Source: Albula goreensis (Eukaryota; Chordata; Actinopteri; Albuliformes; Albulidae). Taken from it: a DNA stretch of 64,000 nt. Position numbers and translations under genes: made by a program. Of the stretch, positions 48,061 to 59,283 are shown one piece after another. Under the pieces are notes generated by a model. It saw nothing but the letters and a program-made list of their open reading frames with translations, was not told the origin of the DNA and did not search any database. The DNA lies in NCBI GenBank assembly GCA_022829145.1, contig CM040749.1, positions 20,235,987 through 20,299,986 on the forward strand, given 5' to 3'. Within the stretch, counting starts at the first letter, position 1; the number at the start of each line of letters is the position of its first letter.

Positions 48061-49496
48061 CTGGACTTCAGCCTCCTCTTCACGTCACTCCGGGACACGC
48101 CAAGGGTTAAAGCTTGCATTTATCTGTGTCAATTGGACTTGTTACTCACTTCACGCAAATCTTTCAGTGAACTGCCTTTCACCACAAGGAAAAATCTGAT
48201 TGGATTACAGCAGGCACACATATGACAACCTTTGCGCTTGTTGTAGTTACCCAATTAGTTTGTTTGAACAAAAGATTGCAGAATGTTTAACGGTTGTACT
48301 GTACACGAGGACTTAAATAATGTTTATGGGGTCTGAAAGCAATCTTCCCTTTGTGGAATACTCTATTGATTGATTGAATAAGTCTCATTCACAGTAAGAT
48401 AGCTTTAGATAATGGCCATGGACAGGAAGGTATTTTTTTTTTTTTAGAGCTTCACAGTCCAAATCCAAGCTGTTAACGAAGAACTAGAAAAGGCATTCCA
48501 ATGGCATTCAGGTCAGGACCCAATCAAATTAATTTAGTCTCTTTAAGTGCATATGCAATTCAAAATGGATGTAACTGTTGTAATGGCTTGTGGTACTCTA
48601 TGTTATAAGGACAAATGGTATTTCACCATGAAAACATCACACTATAAATGATGTTTTCTGATCTCCAACAAAATAGAAAACACCCATGGACATGCTATAA
48701 ATTAAGAATACCTAGATCGAATGTGCCCTATTTGATTCGGTTTCATTGGGTTCTGGTGTCAGAACTGTCTACTGTAATGTATCACAAATAGTATGTTGGC
48801 TGTATATCTTTAACAGAAATCTTTAGAAAAGTTACATGATATTGGAGATGTCAGCTGTATTCAAGAATACCAAAAGGAAATTAACAAGAAAAAGTGGATT
48901 GTAAGATGAAAGTGTATTACCTTTATTTAAATATTTAGCCCCCTCCTCCCCCATTAAAAACATTATTTCATTAATAGATATCTATCCCAATTCAGTCAAG
49001 TGGACCTTTCATAATATTAAGTTCTATAATCTCTCATTCAAGTATGTTCACTATGAGTACAGTCATATGGATTCCAGAAGCAGCATAAATAATAAATATA
49101 TACACAATACAGCAACAGCTACACAATGAACCACAAAAATGAAAGGCAATACCTTAATAAATCAACAGGTTCAACTGTTAATACATGCCTAACATGACTT
49201 GGAAACACAAATGGTAACAGAGGAAAAAATGTTCAATGTATCCACACAATCCAGAAAAAACAACATGAAAGCAGTGCCAAAGAGCTCACTGTATTTCTTC
49301 CAGTTTTCAGTTTTCCCAACTTTCCTCCCCAAAGAACAGAAACCCTGGCTCTCATAGCCTTGGAGAATCAGAGCAAAAATGAGGCAGGAAGCTACTGTAA
49401 AACTAGAGACTGATTTGAAAAAAAATGGAAGAATAACGCTGACAGTCACTCAGATGGTAAAGCTCCCACAGTGGCTTTTGGGGATAAAGTGCGTCA
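48061..49496 (-). other. Intergenic segment and emc7 3' UTR
   Basis: No gene is seen in 48061-48920. On the minus strand, AATAAA at 48922-48927 is the best poly(A) signal for emc7, giving a 3' UTR of roughly 570-590 bases from the stop at 49497. An 11-T run lies near 48434-48444. Confidence 0.5.
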
Positions 49497-52400
49497 CTAC
49501 CTCCTTTTCAGTGTGCCACTCTTGCAGCCTTTACTGCCACTTCCTGCCTTGCCCGAGCTCTTGCTTGAGAACAGCTTGGTCATAAACTCTGAAACATCTG
49601 GCAATTCATGGTTGGGGTTCAGCATGTTCATTGACTGCTCCATCTCCTGCAAAAAAGGACTGCAATGTGTTACACTGAATGAGGTTTTCATTCTCCAACA
49701 TCAATGTTTGTCTTCATAATGGCAGACTACAATGCCAGTTCGGTTTTGTCATAATTTTGGCAAAGGTCATGGATTAGCCTATCTGAAATACATGATTAAT
49801 ATTTTAATTCTGAACAGTTGCATGTCAGCAAGATACAGTTATTTTTCATGTCAACATGAAAAATTAAACATAATTGTATCTGCCCACCACCATGTTTAAC
49901 AGATTGGGTGAAGGTTTCCTTTGACTGTCTCCAAACATAAACCCATCCAAGTGAAAGAAAAAGAAATCATCTAGATAATATTACTTCATTCCACTGCTCA
50001 GATGTCCAGATTTTGCACTCATTACACTAACTTATTGTCTTGGTCTCCCGAGGGTAGCCCTACTGTGAACATCATCTTCAGTTCTTGTTGAGACTTTCAT
50101 TTCTGTGGTAATTTCACTGTTCTGTTTTGTGGCTTTCAGCAACTAGCCCCTGTCTTTGAGCTTCAAATTGCAACACTGGTTCTCTTTACAGCTTCTTTTT
50201 AAAATGACATTTAGAGCTGAGACATTGACATCAGAATATGAGTCATCTGTCATTTGGTATTTCCATTATTTTACCTCATGCATTTGTGTGACTTTTTGCA
50301 TTAAGTCCATATAATTCAATGACCTTTATTAAGATAGGCCACACTAGAATAGCAGTCAGACATATTAAATTATGTCCATGCTTTGATCAGACATTAAGCA
50401 CACTGTAAATGGGGATGGATTGCTGGGGGCACATCTTACCCTTCTCATCTCTGGGTCATTGGTGTTGACAACTTTAGGTAAGAGGACAATGATCAGCAAA
50501 GGGAGGACCATCATCATAACCTGGGTCAAAGAGATAAACAAGAATAAGGACAAGAACACTAACAGTATTTAACAGTAACAGTATAACTCACCGACATTAA
50601 GATTGTTGATCTTGAATGGATGTCAACCTTGAAATTTCTGTCCAAATCCTACCATTGGGTTCATGAGAAAATCACTCCAGCCCCAAGTGTCCCTCTTTAT
50701 AAAGTAAGAGTGGGGCCCGGTGGACCTCATCTGTAGTGGATATGGCTGCCGAACCACCTCTGATGTCTTGATGTTGTTCACTATCCGTGCCCTATGATTT
50801 AGAATACAGGCAACTTAACACCAAAATTTAGGGCATTGAAAACTGTAAGTCCTTTCAGACGTTTATTTATTACCAAGTAGTAGGAAAAGAACGTATTCTT
50901 GAAGGGTGTATCATTAAAAAAAAAAAAACAATGATGTATCAGATGGACCAGAACAACATCAATAACATTACACTAAGAAAAAACTATGTTCAAGGAATGG
51001 TTGGTCCTGAAGTAACAGTAGAAACAGGTGCTACTGTAGACACACATCTCTAACGGATCTGGTCAACCCCAAGGTTTCATGCCTCATTTTGCTGACCACT
51101 TCCTCTTCTATCTTGTACAATGGAGACATCTCAGGCCATTCTATGCATTTTTAACCATGACACTACCCATGGATGGTACTGTTAGCAGTACTTAACCTGC
51201 TAGATGTCAAGAAACACATGGGTTATTAAGCTTTCAGAGAAAATTTTAATGTAAATAGGATTACTTAATTTCGTTCAAATCTGTGCCTTGAGACTGATTC
51301 ACCAATTTAATTGATGATAATAACTTACTCAATTAATACAGACAGTTGAACTGGGTAGTATTTTTCAGTTGCCTACTTGTTTACCTGACATAACTACAAG
51401 ATGAACAAACAATACAAATGCAGACTGCAATCCAGGAACGAAGCACCTCTGACCATTCTTCACCACATAACACATACATGAAAAATAGGAGCATATGATG
51501 GCAAATGTATTTGATTTGCGAACACTGTATGTCTATACAACAAAATGCTCAATTGTATATATCTTCCCAAGTCTTTAAATCTGATTTGAATGTAGCCATA
51601 TTTCACATAGACAGTATTTATTTCGAAAGTTGATCTGAAATAAGGCAGATGCAAGCAAAATAATATTTAATTGTAAATAAATGGTAGTAATGGTTGTTTT
51701 GCTATAATGAGTATTTGTACAAATTTGGTTCAGTAAATTGTGAATAACAAATTGTAACACGATTATTGGAGCTAGTTCCTGTTTCTAGAGGCAGACTATC
51801 ATTAATTTTGAAAACTGCTAAAATTATTCAAAGGATTTAACCTGAAATAACGAATACAAAATAGCACAGACTCTTGGAAAATAAAATGTTGGAGTATCCC
51901 TTCAAAAGTTTGTAAAACTTGGCAAAAATCCACGTTTAGTTTCCATCAATGCCATCTTTGACGTTTGGTCATCTATGCATGCCGTAGTGTCATATTTTGA
52001 TAGAACTTAAATAAATAAAACGCACAGTTCCAAATTCACTATTACAGAGAGAAATCCGTGTAAGGTATAGCTGTGGTAGTAAACGCTACATATTCCGGTA
52101 GTGGCTCACCTCATTTTCCCCTTGGATGTTATATCTACTCGAACTGGTTCAAATCTGTACGATGGGGATACAATCTCCACAACGTAGGATCCTGATGGCA
52201 CATCGTTCACTGCAAAGCTTCCGTCGGTTCTGCGAAAACATATTGTAACAATATTAACTAGGTATTAGTCGACCAGATATCGCTTAGTCAATCATGCATT
52301 CTACATAGTAATACTGCCAAATGCGGGAGCATGGTGGACTAAGCTGCAAACTGGGCAACGTTACTCAAGAACAAGCATCTTAGTCTAATACTTACTTTAA

Positions 52401-52619
52401 AAATCCGACGTGTTCTTCTCCTTCCACGAGAACTCGAGCGGTGGAAATCCAATCTTGTGTTTTAATTCCAGGTACAACCGCCCGACCTTCTATCCTGAAC
52501 TTATCTCCGTTAGTTGTAGCACTTCCAGGCCCCGCTTCCATATCACTGTACGTGCAAGACATCGCGAACAACCCACACAAAATGAGCCATGTTCGCGTTA
52601 TGCTCCATTCTGATAACAT
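49497..52619 (-). CDS. emc7: ER membrane protein complex subunit 7
   Basis: EMC7 is a subunit of the ER membrane complex, the insertase for tail-anchored and some multipass proteins; it contributes a lumenal beta-sandwich and one membrane anchor. Five exons join without phase conflict: 52396-52619, 52110-52229, 50653-50791, 50440-50520, 49497-49646, giving 237 aa (human 242). Landmarks: N-terminal hydrophobic signal ([11 protein letters not shown]); lumenal domain beginning [16 protein letters not shown] and running through [26 protein letters not shown] and [21 protein letters not shown] helix about 162-180 ([18 protein letters not shown]); cytosolic tail [20 protein letters not shown] ending in basic KRR. 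All these match human EMC7 closely. Introns have GT-AG ends (for example AAA|GTAAGT and CGCAG|AAC). The ATG at 52619 is the first in a frame that gives a signal peptide. Confidence 0.97.
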
Positions 52620-53224
52620 TCTGCTGTCGGACTATCCGTTGCACACTGAAACAATTTCGGCAAAATTACGAAATTTCTTAAATGTGCTGTTTCAATTTTA
52701 AACAGACACACTGATCTAGAGTGCTGTTTTCATAATTTGCTGAGGTCACTTCTTCTGCATCTGTGTAGCGACGTCACTTGCGAAGAGAAGTTTGTACGAC
52801 CCGGAAGTAAACGTCATTTTGTAAACAGTGCTCAGACAATGGGGATATATTAATATAGGCAACCTTGAACCGAAGCACATATTTGCCGTGAATTAATACC
52901 AACTCCTAACTAAAATGTCGCTTTTATTTTCAGCATTTAAATACCCCATGCACTAATATTTGCAATATTTCCATAAATTGCAATGTGTTCAGCATTTGAT
53001 ATTGACACTTACAAAATGAAACTACAACCCCTTTGATGGCTGAGGTTAAGCCTAATCAGGCAGTATCAAAACACTGCTCATGACACCCATAATCAGTTCA
53101 ATAAATTAACCATGTTACTTTTATCATTGGGTCTTTTTGAATTTCAAACAAAAATTCTGACATACATTGCCAATTTATTAATAACAATAAAATAACATTT
53201 TATGTACATTTTACAGTCAAAGAT
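52620..53224 (-). promoter_or_regulatory. emc7 upstream region
   Basis: Just upstream of the emc7 start (minus strand) lie a GACGTCA half-CRE (about 52770-52776) and an ETS-type CCGGAAGT (52801-52808), a pairing common in housekeeping TATA-less promoters. Beyond about 52860 the sequence is plain AT-rich DNA up to the end of katnbl1, whose poly(A) signal is at 53225-53230. The motifs are seen; their use is inferred. Confidence 0.4.
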
Positions 53225-53707
53225 TTTATTCATGAGCAAACATGAAAATGTTCTAATAACTTAAGACAACTGGAGTTCAAGTTCTTGATTCAAATAAAAC
53301 TAGAGATATCAATTACATTCACCTACAAAAAAAGAAAAAGAAAAAAAAAACATTTCATGGCAGAACAGTGCCTCGGTGAGGAAAACATAGCTTGGCACAT
53401 AATTGAACAGTGTTGATTAACAGTCTTTTGCATCTCATTGAGTCAAACTTTAGACCCCAGGCAAACGATCCACTTCAATGTGAAGCAGGCATTCGCGTTT
53501 CAAGGAAGGCTTTTTGCCTTCAGTTTTATATGAAAGAACATCAGTGGGTTACTCAGTTCATTAACCACACTATTGACCCGTGATCCTGGAACCTTGTTCA
53601 GTTTCAATCTTAGTTCCATAGTTGACCAAGAGTTGAAAAGCAGCTTTGAAAAAGTCTGTGGTCAAGTTCTTGGAGTGGTTGCCTCCCCTCTGTGCTACAT
53701 TGCAACA
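53225..53707 (-). terminator. katnbl1 3' UTR with poly(A) signal
   Basis: On the minus strand AATAAA (53225-53230) lies about 480 bases beyond the katnbl1 stop (53708-53710). No coding potential is present. It marks the probable transcript end some 15-25 bases further on. Confidence 0.55.
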
Positions 53708-56620
53708 TCAGTGCAACTGTGACAAATAGGACTCTATAGCCTGCAAAATAAAAAAAAAAAAAAAAAAAAAAAAAGGGAGAGTTAAGGTTAACATTTTTCA
53801 AAATGTATCTAGTTATTTTCAGTGTAAACAATACGGCTACTCAAACCCCAATTCACCTTTGCCATTTCTCCTGTAGTTCCTGGAATTAAACTTAACTGAC
53901 AACCATTTTCCCACAATTCCCGTAGTTGCTGCTTCATCACTTGAATATTCCTACAAGAGTGAGATTGAGAGGTGATTAAAAAAATGACAGCATAGCACAA
54001 GGCAGGAAAAAGTAAGATGAGATGGGGATATAAGTGGGCAACTTAAACATACCTGTCATCCAAATGACAGTCATGTGTCCTTCTGCTGTTTGCAGAAAGC
54101 TCTGGCCACCACTTTTTTACCACAGACTGAACCCAGTGTAAACCGACGATTAGGTACCTGAAAAACAATACAAGTTTTAGATTAAAATCACCCAGGATCC
54201 ACACATGAATGCATCCACCACTGATCTGAGACAAATTTTAACAAAAGGTGTCACTCACTCTTCATATTGACTGGTAAGAATATTTTTGACAAGTGGTAAA
54301 AGATCCACACAACAGCCAATGGACATACTTGGCTTTTCATCTTGAATGCTATGTGGAAGAGAGAAATATATTCAATGGTACCACTGTTACCTTTTATCTA
54401 TGTTTTACTTGAAATATGTAAGAAAAAATAAATAAAATTACCTTTTAGTAATTACAGGTAGGCAGTCAACAAGCACACCTGTGTCTTGGATCCTATAATA
54501 AACAGACACATTATGAGACCAAGTATTTTTTTTACATTCACAGGAAAATATGTCTTGGTTTTTACCTTAATAGGTATGAAATTAGTTCACCAGCATTTCT
54601 TCGCCACAGAGTCAAAGCTACGTTAAGCCTGAGATTTCTTCCAAAAAGCACTTGGGTCATTGTATCATGGTCCTTTGACAGCTGCTTAAAAAGAAAATAG
54701 TTATCACTCAAAATGGTTATCACTCATGCAGCCAGCTGGGTGTTTGCTAAAATGCAACGACTGAAGGTTGGAAACAAAAGTACAATAAATAATGGTACAG
54801 CACAAACTGCATACAGTACTGAGGAGTTAATACGTACGGGGCTCTTTCTACCCATCCAAATTAATGATGCAAAGGTCAAATACAGCAAGAGTACCTTGAG
54901 CAGTTGTTGTAGTGTTTATTTCAATACAATGAGTCATAACTTTAACAGTTATGTGGCTGCACTGATTACAATACAATACTGCTATAAAATTAAATTTGCC
55001 CTGACAGAGATGTTTAAAAAATTCACAAATATTTTCAAATTCAACACAACAGTTGTTATCAGTGCACCCCAAGTTTGGATGGTGAAGTAAAACCCATGAT
55101 GTCTAACCTCTGCAAAGCAATCACTGCATTTGGATCCAGCCTCATCCATCTTGGTGACCTCATCAGAGGTCAAGGGGAGCCCACAGTAGTCACTGCAGAG
55201 TCTTTCTTTGAGGTCCTTTGCACAGGCCATTTCATTCTCCTTGTTTGCCATGTCACAGTTTCTCCCTGCCACTGGTGGCCTCCTTCGGACCCCAGAGGTT
55301 GCCGTCACGTGACGAGTCTTCCTCTTGCAGGACACTACTCTTTTTACTTTTCCAGAGCTGTGCACAGAACGACCCACTGGAGACCTGTGGAGCACAAGTA
55401 ACACTTACGCTCTGGCCAGACAAAGGATTTTCTAACCTATGTACTACATTGTGGCAGAGATTTACCACTGTACTTTTGGATGCATTTACAACTGGATCTC
55501 TGAATTATTTTCAGATACAACAATAGATTTAGCTTTGCTAATATTATTATTATTATGGAGATTATGCATGAGATGAGTGGCCACGTGGTGACGGCTCAAG
55601 AAAACTCACCTCCTCTTATTTATTTCTTCCTTTTTAAAAATATCCACCTAAAACAAAAAGAAAAGTAATAAAAGAACACCCCCAATGTATTCCGTGCTGG
55701 TCATGTCTGGCGGGCTTATCAAAATTTGGTCACACCTACTTATATTCAAAAAACGTATTACAGCTCAGGGTTCCCACTAAAATCAGATTTATATTTTTCA
55801 GTAATTTTCCTAAAAGGGCAACATTTGATGGATAAATTAATGATTTTGAGGCATGTGTCACAGGCGTACGTTTAACGCTCCACTGTCTGATGATATCTAA
55901 AATGGAATTCCTCTACATGCCAGTGGGCTGTAAAACCTAGTAGCACCCTCTCACAATGTTTGTCCGTGACCGTTGGCACCATGTTACAATACTAGTAAGT
56001 GACATCTGACACACAAGTTTGGAAGATGCATGCATTTTGCCTACTGTATAGGTCTGATCAAATTTCCCAGTCTTTCAAGGGACAGCAGGATACTTTCCAA
56101 GACTGTTCCATGACTTTCAGTGCACATATTTTCAGGGATTTTCAAGGACTGTGGGAGCCCAAACTGTTATCCAACTTTAACTGGTGATTTAGTTCAGCTT
56201 TAATTCTACTCAGTAGACCTGTATTCAATTTAATATGCTGTAAAAGCAAACCTGGATTTTGGTCATATTTTCAACTGCATTAATATGTGGTTAATATGTA
56301 GTTCTATTCCATAAATGACAAAGTTGGTCTAAGCTGGGATCCTTCAATGTACACATTTTTCACAAAAATGCCAGGAAATAATTTTATGCCGATATAAAAC
56401 ATTCTGTGCTATGACTGGAAGCCACAATGGTAATAAGGTGATGACCAGAATATTGACTGCCTACTTGGCCACTTAACTGCTCCCCTCCACAGGGTTCACT
56501 TGCCTCCTTCATGTTCTTCATAGGAACAGAATGTATCCGGTGCTTGATAAATTCACCAGGCTGGGCCTCCTCCAGACTCTTAAATTCTCCCTCTTCACAG
56601 TCATGGTCTCCAGATGCCAT
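53708..56620 (-). CDS. katnbl1: Katanin regulatory subunit B1-like protein 1
   Basis: KATNBL1 resembles the C-terminal part of katanin p80, binds the katanin p60 severing ATPase and modulates microtubule severing; in mammals it is largely nuclear until mitosis. Nine coding exons keep phase: 56465-56620, 55610-55647, 55108-55384, 54566-54684, 54442-54492, 54259-54348, 54053-54157, 53857-53950, 53708-53740, giving 320 aa (human 304). Landmarks: start [13 protein letters not shown]; basic, NLS-like [14 protein letters not shown]; the diagnostic [13 protein letters not shown]; and the p80-like domain from about residue 158 ([80 protein letters not shown]) ending SYLSQLH. Every block has a human counterpart. 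Least certain are the two N-terminal exons (1 and 2), where the protein diverges. Exon 4 begins at a CAG that can be skipped (tandem acceptor). Confidence 0.95.
53741..53856 (-). repeat. A25 run forming the polypyrimidine tract of the last katnbl1 intron
   Basis: A run of 25 A (53750-53774) on the plus strand becomes T25 just before TATTTTGCAG on the coding strand, so a mutable mononucleotide run serves as the polypyrimidine tract for the final 10-codon exon. Confidence 0.85.
55648..56464 (-). other. katnbl1 intron 1 (between coding exons 1 and 2)
   Basis: No extra exon is required for phase. The donor is CAA|GTAGGC and the acceptor TTGTTTTAG|GTGG. The human protein has a longer segment here, so a further small exon cannot be excluded. 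Confidence 0.5.
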
Positions 56621-57860
56621 AATAGGAAAAGATGCTGGAAGAGAGAATATAAAGCTGCATTCATGTGGACAGCAATTTTAGGAACACCCAACCTACATCA
56701 GAATCAGACCTCAAATACATTAATGACAACACAAGTCAAATATTAAATACATTTTAAATTAAATCCTGATGCACTTCATGACAAGGTTACCTGTTCTTTT
56801 GTTGTAAATATTGTAGTGAATATAACGGCATCTAATGAACAGTCGATCTTTTGGAAAAACAACTCCCACGGAAACTGAATACCTGTCCCAGCTTCAACGA
56901 TCTGAACTGGCTGTAATCGCTAATAATTTTTTTGTAATCACATAATTTCAGTTAACGTTACAGCCGTATAAGAAGGATGGTTCGTCGCATTCTCTCATAT
57001 TTTGTTCAGCATGCTTTACTCAAGAACAGACGGCAATGGATCGTTACAACAGCAAGGAAATAATCTATTTACCCATAATTCCAAGGATGGCTGCAGCCCA
57101 GCAAACTATTGTTTTTACAACATGGCGTACTTTTAAGGAACACTAGGATGTTTGTTCAATGCACATTTTTTTTTCCAAACAAACTGACAGTGACAATAAA
57201 ATGCATTGATACATGCAGATTGATAAACTGGCTATCTGGCCACCAGGCAATTCTAATGCAGTTGCTACAGTTCTGACCAAGAAATGCTTTAAGTTCCTGA
57301 CGAAGGGCATGTTTAGTTATTTCAGTATAACAATAATTGTTCCCTAAAAACACTAAGGTAAGGAATGCAATTTCTTTCTAAACTGTTAATATACATTATG
57401 CAATTCACGCTTATTAGCGCGAGGCGTATTTCTGAATAACTAAATGTACAGTTCATATGTGAGGCTTTCAATGTATCTACTTGAACAAGGCCTCGACTGA
57501 GTGTTGCGTATAATAAGCTGAACGTGAATCCCGTAAACTATTTGACAGGTTAGGTCCGAAACAAACTATACTAAGACACTTAGGCAAAGCAAACTGTTTC
57601 CAAGCTGAACTAACTGCGGTAACTACCACTGTTAACAAATTTAACATAGGCTACAGCGCTGAAGCTGACGATATGTTTGTGAGTGTAGTCCGAAGGAAAA
57701 ACAATTACCTACCGTTACATTTTGTGAACCTCCAAAAATCTCTTCTTTCAATAAAGTGTATGTTTACTAGTTTATATTCCAAGTTTCTACCTAAAAGACA
57801 AAAATTCGCTACAACAAAACATACAAGTACCAAATAAACTCAACTGGGCGAAGCCTGCTC
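56621..57860 (-). promoter_or_regulatory. katnbl1 5' region with candidate untranslated first exon
   Basis: The coding exon begins after an acceptor, TCTCTTCCAG|CATC (exon start 56634), so an untranslated exon lies upstream. A donor, CGGTAG|GTAATT, ends a candidate exon at 57709. Six bases inside that end is ATGTAA (57720-57715), a start codon followed directly by a stop. The transcription start is probably between about 57740 and 57860. The remaining sequence between 56640 and 57700 is AT-rich intron without recognisable features. Confidence 0.4.
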
Positions 57861-59265
57861 CTTTCATAAATGGAAACAGTGCATTTTGGGGGAAAGCCAG
57901 GGCTCAAGTCTGCATGGGCTTGGCCTCCCCCTAGTGATGACAGGTTGGAATACATGCTGGCTTCTCTTTTTTGTATGGAACAAAGCGGAGAACAGTTGGA
58001 GGCAGCTATCTAATCATACCTTATTAATTTTAAACTTTATCCAAAGTTTATTTTACAAAACCTTGAGGTAAAACGTAGGCAAAGCAGGTTGGTTGCGAAA
58101 TAAATAAATCAATAAAAATAGGTAAACACTGAATCACATGCCTCGCAAGTATCTGGTATCCTTTCTAAAAGTAGTGCAAGAAAGCAAGTAACAGTAAAAT
58201 AAGCGATTTCTTAGATTGTTTAATGCATCAGAAGTTGCATACATCCAGGCCAGTCTGTAATGAAGTTATCAAGTTAGAGTTTGTAATGAAGGCTCTGGAG
58301 AGTGAAAGACTAATAGCGTTTTTTTTTATATTTATCAGCAAATGAATAGAATAAGATAACGACCAAAGATAACGGTAATTCTCTGTTCTATTCTCGTTAC
58401 GTGGAAATGAGTACAACCTAATATAGATGTTCAGTGTGATAATGTTATGACACTGAGGGGTTAGATCACTTCATCTCAATATAGCAAAGAGTTGCTGTTG
58501 AATAGGTTAATGTTCCATAAAACAGAATGTGAAACAACTGATAAGATGGCGTTGACCTTTGAGGAAATGTGTTGTGTTTGAATTGCTGACAAAGCATTTT
58601 ATTCCGTGTGTGATCTGGAGCAATATTTTTCCAGTTGTACAATGTAGAGGTGGTATTCCAGAAAGAGTACTGAAGGAAGAAAACAGCCTTGAAGTTAGTC
58701 ATCCAAGGAATATCAAGAATTAACCAGTCAGAGGTAAGAGAATGACATTAATTGCAGAAATCATGTTTTTTGGGGGTATGTAACAATTATCATGTCTCTT
58801 CCGTGTGTTTCATGGAAATTAATCAAATAATTTCTTATACTCAAACAAATAAAAAACAAGAACAGCACAAACATCATCCAGTTTTTAATGCCCATTCTTC
58901 TTTCTTACTGAAAACCAACATATTTTTGCTGAGTTCATGTTTTGCAATTGTTTTTTTTTTTTTTTTTTTATCTTTTTGAAGACAAAGAGATTTATAAAAC
59001 AACACCCAGCAGTAAAAGGAAAAAGAATTACTAGCCTGTATATACAGTAGATTCTTTACTAAATCTGTACAGTAAAGTTTGCAGAAACTGGGGGGCATAG
59101 TACTCTTATGCACATCCGTGAGTTTTAGTGCTTCTACGTAAATTGAAGGGCTTGGTTCCTTTACACATCAGAGGAAACAAAAGAAGCTGGGTCAGCTGAA
59201 TGTGGTAAATGTGACAGTCATGGGACTGATTGCAGGGCCTGTGTTTTATGTCTTTTAACCCACAG
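57861..59265. other. Head-to-head intergenic region, katnbl1 to acp7
   Basis: Divergent genes are separated here. No coding exon is supportable. A T run of about 19 (58951-58969) and other short A/T runs occur. The untranslated first exon of acp7 should lie in this interval or within the end of the previous one, because the first coding exon starts at a splice acceptor. Confidence 0.4.
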
Positions 59266-59283
59266 CTGTGCACAGGGGCAGAC

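Noticed and set aside
54982-55107. Extension of the katnbl1 exon frame past its donor
   Set aside because: The frame stays open by chance beyond GAG|GTTAGA at 55108; resemblance to the human protein stops at the donor and resumes in the next exon.
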